DNA from: Lyophyllum atratum
Taxonomy: Eukaryota; Basidiomycota; Agaricomycetes; Agaricales; Lyophyllaceae
NCBI GenBank assembly: GCA_014905825.1
Contig: JACGCN010000018.1
Span: 62,001 to 126,000, forward strand
DNA: 64,000 nucleotides
Direction of reading: 5' to 3'
The notes beneath the pieces are model-generated. The model saw only the letters and a list, made by a program, of their open reading frames with translations. It made no database searches and was not told where the DNA came from. The position numbers and the translations under genes are program-made. Positions 49,207-60,289 of this stretch are shown in pieces (within the stretch, counting starts at the first letter, position 1; each line of letters opens with the position of its first letter).

Positions 49207-51268
49207 TCAACGGACCCTAATCTTCGGCTTTCGAGCCTTCGGCTTATGTGTCTTCGTCTTCTGTCGTTTCGCCGGGCGCGGCGTGTCACTCCCCTCCCCT
49301 GCACCTCGTTTAAGTGCGCCGTGGACTCGGCGGTTATGAGGCTTGATGAGGTCCAGGCGCGCGAAGCGAACGTTGCCCGGGCAATCAGGACAGTACGAAT
49401 AAAAGGGCATATGGCCCTTGCGAGTGGCGCGAATGTGTCGGAATAAAGTTTTCGGCTCCTTACATAGCTGTCCGCATGATCCCCCCCAGCGGCAAACATA
49501 CATGCCGCCTGGACCGTCGGGAATAGCCTCCTCGATGTGTTGCACAAGGTGATGTTGGATGTCCCGCTGATATTGGAGATCCACAGACCCTTTATCATTG
49601 GGCGTATATGTGTCGTGCCGGAAGACCTCGGTGCACCTGGCCCACCGACACTCGTACACAAAGCCATCGTAGACGCCTTTGGCGAATTCTTCGTCGCGGC
49701 TGACGTCTGGGTGGTACACGCTTTTACTGGAGGTCGTTCGAGTGGAAGGGGTAGGAGTTTTGGGCTGATCAATGGGGAGGGTGGAAGAGGCCGGAGCGGA
49801 AGAGGTAGAGGCATGGGGTTGGCTGGTGGCGAAGGCCTGATTCGAGATATCCGTCAAGCTCCCTTCTCGGAGGACGCCAGACGGACCGGGTACGCGATAG
49901 TGGGAAGAGACGGTAGGGAGGCGCGAAGGGGTAGAGCCATGTGGTTGGCTGGGAACGAAGGCCTGATTCGAAATATCCGTCAAGCTCCCTTCTCGGAGGA
50001 CGCCAGACGGACCGCGTACGCGATAGTGGGGGGAGACGGTGGGAAGGCGCGAAGAAGCGGTGGAAGTTGTGGCCGCCCTAGCGGGGAACGGGTATTGGAG
50101 GGCAGAATTGAACGTGAAGTTAAAATTCATGTTCTGGTTGAACGTAGGATGGAAATTATTAGCCCTATCATCCACAGCGTAGTACCGTTGTTGACCGGCG
50201 GTGGAAGACTGAGGAATGGTATGGGGGAGATCGTGACGGGCGACGTTCACGTAGGGCAAGGCTGGCGGAGGTTGTGCCCCGTGACGGTGAGTGGCATGAG
50301 GTGGAAGTTGGGCATTGTAGACGTAGGGCAGGGCGGGGGGAACATAGTTCGGTAGACCAAAGGTGAGAGGCATGGTGTCCTGGTTAGTATTCATGAGTGA
50401 GGGAGGGTGTGATCGGTAATAGTCATAGGTGAGGGGCGTCGGGGCGGTATCATGTGGATGATTGTAGTGGAAGGAGGGAACATAAGGAGCACCACCGCTC
50501 AGCGGGGGTGGAGTAGGGGCGTGCTGTTGCCTGTTGTAGAAGGTGGCATGGTCCGGGGGTGGTCCGCCATAGCCCGAGTCGTAGTATGCGATGGAGGCAG
50601 GAGACGGGGCAGTTGCCGTCATCGTTTGTGGGTGTGGTGGCTGTTGGAGTATCGTCGGTGGGTCGGAAACAACCTCATTGCGGTAGCTAGAGTCGACCGT
50701 TGATCAATAAATGCATGTTCAGCCAGGAGGTAGAGAGCTTTTACCTGTAATCTCCAACCGGACTTTCGTTCGACGATACTCCCCAGTCCATTTGGGGACA
50801 TGAATTAGAATTGGCTTGTTGGTAGCCGCCCATCCAGCTGTGGTTGTGGATTGTAAATAAAGGACCGAGTGACTAGTACAAGAATGGAGACGTACGTGGG
50901 GTTCGGGGCGACGAACTCTTCCGCGGTGGGCGTCTCGAGGGGCATTTGCGAATGCGCGTCTATGTCGCCACCTGCAAAAATATCACTGAAGTGTGTATGA
51001 GTATGGCGAGTACAAAAATAGACGATCGACAAACTTCGTAATGTCCGTGGTCCACTGGGCGGGCCCAAAGTCGGCGAATATCGCTTGGGCGGCCTGTGAA
51101 GGCGGTAGGTTGTCGAGATCTTCAAGGCTGCTGCAAAGACGAACATTTGTGAGTGTTGGTAAGTGTGAAAGCAGGAAGACCAACGAACGTTACAGGTTGA
51201 GTGCTCCTCTGAGCATCCTCAACATCGAACGCGTCTAGAATTTCGGCGAGCCCGTCGCGTTGCATCAT
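49207..51268 (-). CDS. zinc-finger-like protein with tandem 42-residue repeat
   Basis: The large last exon (from about 50690 to 49207) is preceded by short exons beginning at ATG 51268 (MMQRDGLAEILDAFDVED), then LEDLDNLPPSQAAQAIFADFG, GDIDAHSQMPLETPTAEEF, and SPVGDYS spliced to YRNEVVSDPPTILQQPP, which runs in frame into MTATAPSP. The C-terminal third has three Cys/His clusters resembling C2H2 fingers (YECRWARC...HHLVQH; YVCRWGGSC...FRHIRATRKGH; YCPDC...KPHNRRVH) and a basic tail, suggesting a nuclear DNA-binding protein. The middle is Pro/Ser/Tyr-rich, and a 42-residue segment (SRLPTVS.HYRV.GPSGV) occurs twice in tandem. Function unknown; a transcription factor is the best guess. Confidence 0.68.
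49831..50082. repeat. 126-bp direct tandem duplication in coding sequence
   Basis: Two adjacent copies starting at 49831 and 49957, period 126 bp (42 codons), almost identical; both contain TCCGTCAAGCTCCCTTCTCG. The frame is preserved, so the protein repeats a Ser/Pro-rich segment. Confidence 0.85.
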
Positions 51269-52936
51269 TAGAGAATGGGAATGGAGGTTGGGGGAATGAA
51301 TGGAGAATGGGAACGGAGGCTGGGAAATGAATAACCTAAGCCACAGAGGCTGCCGTCTTATATACTGGGCTCGGGACGGTATGGCGAATACTCTCTGTGT
51401 TTTCATGTCCCAACTTGGCCAGTGTAGCGGCCGGGAGGTAGTTCGAATTAGGAAATGTGATACTGACCACCGATGTACAATGTTCTGCCCCGCCATCACA
51501 TCACAATCTCCGCGAGGCATTGTTCTGGTTCATGACCAGGAAGGCGCCCAATATCGGCGGCTACCGTTCGACTTTAGTTAGTCACAACGACATTGACTCT
51601 GCACATAGCAACCATGGTGCAAGGCGCCGCAAATTGAGTCTTCTCTAGGTACAGTGCACGGGCAGGGGAATCGCGGTTGTACAATTCTACACGGGCCGAC
51701 ACTTGTAAAGCCGACAATGGGTCTTCCGAGAAGCCTGACGCAAGTAGTGTTGGAAGGTCTGTGCAATTGGACGGGCGGGACGAACTCGCTTAAAACACAC
51801 CGGAGAATGGGTGCAAATGAAATATCATCGATACATCGGGTGCTAGTTGGTTATGCATCGGTCACTGCATAGTCTGGAATTAGGAGAGACTCCGTGGGAG
51901 AAAGTCCGACCGTCCGAGTATCCCGATACGCCCGCTTTGACCTAGTTCAAAGCGCTTTTTCGAGTGACTTCTGCTGAGGGGCCCGATGTACAGCTGTAGC
52001 GGGCGGTACAGGTCCAGTTAGTAGGGATGGTCGAGGAGAAGCGAGGCCAAATTCATCAAAAATTTGATTGAATCGACGCGCCCTATTTGAATCGGGGTGG
52101 CGTGCACAACATCTTCAAACGACGACACATAGATCAAGCATTCTTCCTGACGCGGATGTATTTGAGCTGCGTCGGCGTCAACGTATATTTTTGAGACGCA
52201 CTGCAGCCCCGATATCCACCGTCACCATCGAGCTCAACCTTAATGTGGCTCGGACTACAACCCCAAAATGGAATCCCGGGTATTACCATATTCCTGGTGG
52301 CAGTCAAAGCTGGGCAGTCAACACAGATTTTGGATCGTCGCCGAAAAACTATCACATTTGGTCTTCTAGATCTTCCATGGCGACTACATGTCACCTCAAA
52401 ATTTTTGACAAAGGAGAATACCACCGATGAGGAACAGTGCCACCGCTCCGAGCTCGGAGGTACAGGCCACCATGATCAGGGTCCTCGCCTAGATCGCGTA
52501 GCCCACCACGATACGCACACATGGTCACATCTCGTACTCCGAATCTGCACAGAAGTTGATAGCCTCGTGGTCATTGTGGGAGGATCTCCGATGACAGGGC
52601 AAGATATGTTCTGGAAAGCAATAGTAACCGGACTCCAACCAACGGGGATCCTCAGTGGCGGACAACGCGCCTACCAGATTTGTGCTGGTGCTCCTCTGGC
52701 CCTTTGACTTGGAGGAAATGGATTTTGTGTAAGTCTTTGCTCAAGCGCTCGTATATGCGCATACTAGATACTTCAATCTGCATGCACGCACTATTACCGA
52801 GTCGCGACTAATTAACTGAACTGGTCACCACGTGATTATGACGCGACGCGTCGTGTACCACGTGCATCAAAATTTCTGGATCGAAAAACTTCCGTCTCGC
52901 TGTCACTGTGTCGGTTTATCTGTGGGCTGCACGGTT
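51269..52936. other. 1.7-kb stretch without a recognised gene
   Basis: Divergent upstream region of the zinc-finger-like gene and the TypA gene. Frames at plus 52243-52707 and minus 52424-52134 overlap and lack motifs. I cannot support a gene. Confidence 0.45.
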
Positions 52937-55400
52937 ATGCTCACATCCATTGTACGGTCCAGGACACGCAGGATCGACCTTTCTGCGACCTCAAGAGCGG
53001 TCAACAATACTCGTCTCTTCGAGTTCAAGTCCTTGAACGTTCCCCATTGTCGGTGTGGATGCCTACGGTCGTTTTCGTCGTCTTCGAAGGTTTCTGCGGA
53101 CCTGGTAGAGGGAAACATTATACCCACGAAAAGTATTAGAAATATTGCTATAATTGCCCATGGTGCGCTCCTTTACTCGTAATACCTTGGTCTAAACGCG
53201 ACTGACGGTGAATTTATAGTCGATCATGGTAAAACCACCTTGGTGGACCAGCTTTTGCGGCAGTCAGGAACCATAAAGCAGCTTTCCGCCACCGAGCAGG
53301 TTCTTTACACGCCAACTTCTTCCTCGGCCGCGAGTAACACTACCGCAGACAGCGCCATTGATAATGGTTTCATTACGCGCGTTATGGACTCCAACGACCT
53401 GGAACGCGAACGCGGTATCACCATTTTGTCAAAGTGCACAAGCGTAAACTATAACGGAAACCTAATTAACATCGTCGATACACCTGGACACGCGGACTTT
53501 GGAGGCGAAGTGGAACGAATCTTGAGTATGGTGGATGGTGTTGCGCTGGTCGTTGATGCCACTGAAGGACCGATGACGCAAACTAGGTTTGTGCTCGGGA
53601 AGGCTTTGAAACGCGGTCTGAAGTACGCCCTTCCTCGTCATCGTCTCGTGGCGTGTAACTGACCTCATCATGTAGACCTCTTGTCGTCCTCAACAAGGCT
53701 GATCGCCCTACTGCACGTCCCGTTCAGGTTGAAAGCGACTTATTTGACCTGTTCGCTACCTTGGGCGCCACCGACGAGCAAGTCGACTATCCCCTCCTCT
53801 ACGCCTCGGCGAAGCAGGGCTGGGCACAGGACACACCACCCACACCCGCACCAGGCAGCCCAGCCTCCGCCGAAGTGACCCCAACCAACACCAACATGAC
53901 CCCCTTATTCGACCTCATCCTCTCCCACGTCGAGCCTCCCACCCACCTCGATCGGACGCTGCCCTTCTCGATGCTGACGGTGCAGATCGAGAGCGACCCC
54001 TACGTCGGCATGCTGTACCTCGGGCGCATTCATACTGGCATCCTCCGCGTCGGGGACACCGTCTGGGCCATCGACGCTGAAGGCAACAAGGTCGGCGATG
54101 GGAAGGTGAAGAAGATCTACGGTCGGAAGGGGTTGGAGCGGACGGAGAAGGACGTGGCGGGTGCAGGAGAAATCGTCAGCATCGCTGGTATCAAGAACGG
54201 CGGAGTCAACGTCACGCTCATCCACCCCGAAGGATGGAGCGAAGACGGGCCCAAACCCCTCCCAGTGAGTCCCCCCTACTCCTCTCCCATTCCCAAGGGT
54301 TAGTTTCTGACGAACTACTCCTACTACAGTCAACGCCCATCGACCCCCCTACGATCTCCATATTCGTGCACGCCAACGACTCCCCCCTCGCCGGACAGGA
54401 AGGCACCAAGCTCACCTCCCAGCTCATCCGCGAGCGCATCTACAAAGAAGCCGAAACCAACGTCGCCCTCACCGTCCTCCCCGGGCCCACCTCCGAGTCC
54501 CTCGAGCTGCGCGGGCGCGGCGTCCTGCACCTCGGCGTACTCCTGGAAACGCTCCGCCGCGAGGGCTTCGAGCTCGGCGTTGGCCCCCCGAAGGCCGTGA
54601 TGATCCCGGATCCGGACCCGGAGAAGAAGGGAAGGATGCTGGAGCCGATTGAGGAGTGCACGGTGCTGGTGAGGGAGGAGTATGCGGGGTCGGTGGTGCA
54701 GAAGCTGACGATGAGGAAGGGGGAGATGATTAGTTATGATGCGGATGAGGATGGGTGGGTGAAGGTTGTTATGGAGGTGCCGGCGAGGGGGCTTATTGGG
54801 TATATGGCGGGCGAGTTTAAGAATGATGTTCATGGGCAGGGGTATGTGGCTTTGGATTCGAGTGGTACGCTTTTCGCTGTGCTGATGCGGTGTTGTAGGA
54901 CGATCAACCATATCTTCAAGGCTTATGAGCCGTACCGAGGCGCCATTGATACGGGTCGGAACGGCGCCCTGGTCTCTATGGCTTCAGGCGAACCATCCGG
55001 CTACGCCATCGCTCCCCTCCAAGCCCGCGGAACGATGTTCATCCACCCCACCGGCCAAGGCGAGTCCACCCCATCCCTCCCACCACAGTTGCGCTCCCTA
55101 CTAACATGCTTGAACTCAACTTCAGTCTACCCCGGGATGGTCATCGGCGAGTCCTCCAAATCGCAAGACCTGTACCTCAACCCCTGCGTCAAGAAGCAGT
55201 TGACGAACATCCGCGCGGCGGCGGCGGACGAGAAGATCGTGCTGTCGTCCCCAAGGATCATGACGCTGGAGGAGTCGTTGGCGTATATGGGCGATGATGA
55301 GCTGGTGGAGATTACGCCGAGTAGTATTAGGCTGAGGAAGGTGGTGTTGGATATGAAGAAAAGGATGGCGATGACGAAGGGGCCGAAGAAGAAGGCGTAG
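52937..55400 (+). CDS. typA: TypA/BipA translational GTPase, probably mitochondrial
   Basis: Exons 52937-53162, 53220-53622, 53676-54264, 54330-54841, 54899-55059 and 55126-55400 give 721 residues in frame. GTPase motifs are complete: G1 AHVDHGKTT (about residue 74-82), G2 ERERGITI, G3 [12 protein letters not shown]4 VLNKADR and G5 YASAKQG. The BipA-specific C-terminal part follows ([72 protein letters not shown]). TypA/BipA binds ribosomes and helps assembly of the large subunit. The first 70 residues are Arg/Ser-rich with few acidic residues, like a mitochondrial presequence. Intron 5 starts GCGAGT, a GC-AG intron; intron 4 is 57 nt with an open frame. ATG 52937 was preferred over upstream in-frame starts because the presequence begins there. 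Confidence 0.9.
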
Positions 55401-55786
55401 GGCCCGCCTTGCGGATTTAGATTAGAATTATGTTTAGAGTAATTGAGTAGATGTTATTATACCAGCCGTATGTGGGGCCGTAATATACAACCACCCTTCA
55501 CTATATGGCTTGCCTCTCGGGCTGTTGCGCCTTTCGTGACGGGGGCAGCCGCAGCAGTAGAACTCGTACCCGTGCCTGCAAGGAAACCCTACCACGGAAC
55601 CAATATGCAGCAAGCTGTCTGCTTTCCTCCCTCGTAGGGCTCTGCTTTCTAGAATATATATACAACGTTACATATTGGTATAAGTTAGAAACAACTAAGT
55701 AATGACCGAAAAAGGCGGAGGTACAATGTAAGTATAACAAGCAGAACGTGTATCAGGCACATAAAAATCACGAAGGAGCCAAGAGA

Positions 55787-57017
55787 TCATCGATTATACG
55801 TCGGCGGTGGTTCGTTCGGTGTATCATCCCGCCAAGTCGCCTGCGCTTGCCGAGCCTCTAGCTGCCTGATCTGCAGGCGCAAATCATCGAGCTGCTGTCT
55901 CACGTCCGCATCCTCGTGCCGCGTACTGTTGGTCCCGCTATCGGTGGGCACGGACGAGGCGGACGTCCCGCCTTGTATGGACGCCATCTGCTCGTTGATT
56001 CTCCGCTTCTGCAGCTCTAAGTTAGACCGCGCGGATTTCGAGTCGGGGGCTGAAGAGGTCGAGGGCTGGACGGTGGATGACGTGGGTACACTTGGTGAGG
56101 GAGAGGTGGTGGTGGCGCTTGTGTTCCCTGAGCTGGAGGTAGGTGCAGTTGCGGTCTTGGGTAGGTTGTTCATCGTTGATAGTTTGGTGCTGACAGTACT
56201 GCTCAGCGACTGAGGTTTTAGCACGGTGAAGGGTTGGAGTCGGCTATTCCGATTTTTTGGCCATGTCTGCTCGTCGCCAGAGATAGGCTCCATTGTGTGT
56301 TTTTGACGACGGCGAAGCCAAACTAGAAGGGCGAGTGTTATGGCGATTATGGCAAGACCACCGCTGACGCCGCCGATGATTGCCCCGATGTGGGAATCCA
56401 TGGACTTTCCCGAATTCCCGTCGGAGGACGTCGAGGATGGCGTGGAGGTGCTCGATCCGGTTGATGACATTGAAACGCTATCATTCAAAGGTCATGTTAG
56501 CCTTAGACGATGGGGGAGCGGAAGAAAAAATTACCTTGAGACGGTGGTGGTTGGAGTGGCAAGGATTTCAAAGGGGGGCGAGTCTGCCACGAGCACATCG
56601 CTGAATTGCTCTAGTTCGTCACTGAGGTTCGAAATGATATCATATGGAGCTTACCTGGCCGTGGTAGCTCTGATAACGTATTGTTTCCTGATAGCGAAAG
56701 CGTTAATGTAGTGTCTATATGAAGATTTCGACTAACCTGCCCACTCACCTTGGTGGAATATCTGGCGGTATTGTAAACAGAGGACGAACCAAGTTGTCTA
56801 TATCTAGTTGATCAAACAGCTCCGTGCCGTTCTTCTGGATGGTGTCGAAGAGGTAGATGTTGACCTTTGCTGGGTCCCCTTGCTCGGGCGTCACCTGCAC
56901 ATGGATAGTGTTGCCAGGAATGGCTGGTGGATCTGTTGCGTCGGGATTGATAGCGAGTTTGAGGGCAGACACTAGCCATGGAGCAATGGTGGGAACCAGC
57001 CTAACAATTCTTCCCAT
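55787..57017 (-). CDS. Ser/Thr-rich single-pass membrane protein with coiled coil (5' end uncertain)
   Basis: The exons read IHVQVTPEQGDPAKVNIYLF and LVRPLFTIPPDIPP (about 56990-56750), then RKQYVIRATTAS, DELEQFSDVLVADSPPFEI, and a long last exon. That exon has a Ser/Thr-rich stalk (SMSSTGSSTSTPSSTSS), one transmembrane helix (GAIIGGVSGGLAIIAITLAL, then WLRRRQK), a Ser/Thr-rich cytoplasmic region and a terminal coiled coil (LDDLRLQIRQLEARQ) ending PPPTYNR. This is the layout of a large agaricomycete family with an extracellular beta-domain and one membrane pass, role unknown; PPPTY could bind WW domains. The Met at 57017 follows an in-frame stop and no signal peptide is visible, so an upstream exon near 57070-57210 is likely missing. 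Confidence 0.65.
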
Positions 57018-58729
57018 TTAAGCTAGAACGTTATAGAGGGCAAGAGGAGAAGACGTACCATAGGATGCGCAACACTTCGTGGATCCTCGAAGCCATACCA
57101 AAGAGCGGGCGCCTTGACCAGCAGTGCCCTGGCAGCGAACTGTGGGGGTGAGAAAGGAGAGGGAACGAGAACTGTGAAATACACAGTTGTCACAGACCCG
57201 GCTGATCATCGATCAAATTGAGACGCCATCATAGCAGTTCCCCCTGGGGCTGCGTAACCCTGTAATGAGAATCTTCAGCGCTTCAATACGTCGACTGGTG
57301 AAGCGTATGGACTTCAAGCAACGCGGCTATGAACAGAGTCCTTTTACGAAGGCTTTCGATGTGTTGACGTGATATGAATTGATATACATGTCTCCACAGT
57401 GCTGAGTGGACTTGTGACTTGTCGTGATGGCAAGACAGTTTGACGAATACAATCTTCGGCATCATAATCAGGTACCACTGTCTTCTGACGGAGACGAACC
57501 GATCCCCAGAATGCCTCACTGTCGACTGACGATTCACGCCATCATAGTCTTCGCGGTCATGAAAGGATGTGGTAGCGGTTTATGGAAAGGGTCTAGGAGC
57601 GTAGGAGCAATGTTGCTAGGGATATGACTGAGAGCACGAGTAGGACAGGCTTTACAAGAAATCTTGCTAGACGCTGATCTTCGCATTTGCTTCAGAGTCT
57701 TCTTGTCGTGCAAAGAATTTCAACCGCGATGAATTGTTATCTACATCTTGACAGGGTTCATGGACACAACTATGTCTTCGAGGAGGCCGCACTTGGTCCG
57801 CACCGAGGAATCAAGCAGAATTTGGAGAAAAAGGCACACAAGGCACCTGGTGACTGGAGAGCATGCTTTCTATGAGCGATCGTCGATGGTCGTGTGGGCA
57901 CGCGAGCGAGGGATCGACTCACTTAACAAATGCCCAACGAGTCCCTGACACATGAGCAAACGGGTTGGGTCAACCTTGACACGATTGAAGGGTATGCTAG
58001 GGTATGTCGGAGAGCAGGAATATCGGAATCATCGATGATCATCGACGTTGAGCGAGAGAGTCAACTCCGAAAAGGCAATCGATTTCCACGGTCAATCATG
58101 AGACCGCTTCCGGACCCGGGTTGGCATGTTTGCTCCTCCCTCGAATGCTCTTAACATCTTCTAAGTCGCATAACTATCACTCAATGCTCCACCTCAGCTC
58201 ACCTGAGCTCTTAAGAGAATGGAAGGATCGTGGACCCGAGGCAAATGTGTAAAAATCCCGGGGGGCGTGGAGACGATGTCGACCTAAAAGGCCGAGCAGC
58301 CATGGGTTTGTGAACGAGTACTGATCCCATGATTCGGATGGATCATCTACGGTAAAGACGATGGAAACTTTATCGCGCTAATCTTGGAGAATGCAGTGAG
58401 TTTATTCCCTTGTGAATCTGTATTTGCGATGCGAGTAACCCCGTGGTTTCAGAGGATTTTCCGTGTTCAAGAGGTTGCGCGTGGGCCCGCGCTAGACCTG
58501 TTGCCGCCCATACCTCGAGGCCAGCGCACACTCACCGTTCTTCAAATTACTTCACCGGCATGTGCTTCCGAACAGGTGAGGGGACTCGATGAGCCATGTG
58601 TGGGCAATACCTACCCGCACATGATGCCTCTTCTGGGTGCGCGCTGGCGCAGGCCTCGAAAGATCATCTGGACGTGAGCATTGTGCTTGAGGGAAGGCAT
58701 AAGGCGCAATGTGACCTTGGCGACGCAGT
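57018..58729. other. 1.7-kb stretch, mostly without a recognised gene
   Basis: The first 200 bp may contain the missing 5' exon of the membrane protein. The remainder shows only short unsupported frames. Confidence 0.4.
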
Positions 58730-58736
58730 TATATAA
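58730..58736 (+). promoter_or_regulatory. TATA-like box of GH16 copy 2
   Basis: TATATAA 63 bp before the start codon of the GH16 gene at 58793. Confidence 0.5.
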
Positions 58737-58792
58737 CCCTCAGCTATGCGTTGCGTCTTGCACACTTTTGCGCCAATCCCGAATATTCCAAC

Positions 58793-60289
58793 ATGAAGGC
58801 TACTATCTCGGCTCTTGCGCTTCTCTCTATCGCTAGCCCAGTGCTCAGCGCAACCTACCCTTTGTCCGATAACATTGTAGGATCGGCCTTCCTGAACGCA
58901 TTTAGCGTACAAGCCATCTCGGATCCTACTCACGGTCGAGTGTATGGGTCCATTCTTAACACCCATCTTTGACATGAACTCATCCTTTTTCAGGAACTAT
59001 GTGGACAAGGCAACGGCACAAAGTCAAAACTTAACGTTCTCATCGAGTAACACCTTCATTCTTCGGGCCGACTTCAAGACAACACTGAGCGCTGGCGGTC
59101 CCGGTCGGAACTCTGTCAGGATCAAATCAAATAAGGTGTACACCACCCATGTTGCCGTGTACGTCTCGAGTGCTTGTTTCTGCACTGGAGATGACGCTCA
59201 TCCTGACTATAGCTTCGATGTGCGACATATGCCACAGGGCTGTGGGTAAGTTGGTCGCGTTTTGATAACACGGAAAGTCCCTGAATCGTGGTTTCGCCAG
59301 TACATGGCCAGCGATTTGGGAAACGAATGAGTCCAATTGGCCTAACGGGGTAAGAAAGTCCTCCACCTCATAGCGCAAGCATACGTAAACGCGCTTACAC
59401 TCGACAGGGAGAAGTAGACATCGTGGAAGGCGTCAACGACCAAGGCCCTAATGCTGCGACACTGCATACCGGTTCAGGTACGCGCCATCTGAAGATCCCT
59501 ACCTTCAGACCCCTTATTCTCCGTCTACTTTCAGGTTGCACGATGCCTGCATCACGTCCTGAAACTGGGTATGTTCTTCACACCATAGTCACCCTCAGGT
59601 GCCCTAACCTGGACGTAGAACCCCGACGCAGCTCGACTGCAACGCAGCCGTGAACGGCAATGCAGGTTGCGGTGTCAAGCTAAGTTCAAGCACGAGTTAC
59701 GGCCCGGCCTTTAACAACAACAAGGGTGGATGGTCGGTCTCCTTACGTATAGGCTTTTAGCCTGTGTCGATCCTCACATTGTTTTTCGCTTCTTCAGGTA
59801 TGCAGTAGAACGGACAAACACCTTCATCAAAGTCTGGTTCTGGGCGAGGAACGATGGGTCTGTTCCCGCTGATGTCAAGAACGGCGCTTCTTCTGTCAAT
59901 ACCGATAATTGGGTACGAGAACGAACATCTTCAGAGAGGTTACCTGCTAATGACATTACAGGGCATAGCCTCCGCGTTCTTCCCGAATACCAGCTGTGAT
60001 ATCCCATCGCATTTCAGCCAGCACAATATCATCATCAACTTGACATTCTGTGAGTCGTGTCCCAATGTTCCCTCGAATGTTGAATCTCACGCCTGGCATC
60101 GTCAGGTGGTGACTGGGCGGGGACTGTGTATGGTTCGTCGGGTTGCCCGTCTACCTGCGTTGGTGAGTGCGGTTGTTGGTTCTGTCAAAGCCCTGAAGTT
60201 GATCGCTGTATATAGACTATGTCAACAATAACCCGTCCGCATTCTCGAATGCTTACTTCGACTTCGCCTCCCTCAAGGTGTACTCCTAA
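58793..60289 (+). CDS. secreted GH16 endo-beta-glucanase (Lam16A-like), copy 2
   Basis: The exon chain starts at ATG 58793 with signal peptide MKATISALALLSIASPVLS, then TYPLSDNIVGSAF and DPTHGRV. It continues NYVDKATAQSQNLTF, GGPGRNSVRIKSNKVYTTHV, FDVRHMPQGCG, WPAIWETN, GEVDIVEGVNDQGPNA, CTMPASRPETG, CNAAVNGNAGCGVKL, YGPAFNNNKGGW, YAVERTNTFIKVWFWARND, HFSQHNIIINLTFC, and ends VYS-stop at 60287-60289. The E-x-D-x-x-E active site (GEVDIVEG) is intact. Every intron position matches copy 1 at 37607-39090, which lies in the opposite direction 20 kb away, so the two are an old duplicated pair. Likely substrate: beta-1,3(1,4)-glucan of plant or fungal walls. Confidence 0.87.

Noticed and set aside
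49831..50082. possible repeat array
   Set aside because: Only two direct copies without spacers, inside a coding exon of a eukaryote; a simple tandem duplication.
49537..50355. 272-codon plus-strand frame
   Set aside because: It is the antisense shadow of the zinc-finger-like gene; it repeats because the duplication is read on the other strand, and it has no motif.
54330..54911. 193-codon minus-strand frame
   Set aside because: Antisense to the TypA C-terminal exons; His/Pro-rich composition is a by-product of codon bias.
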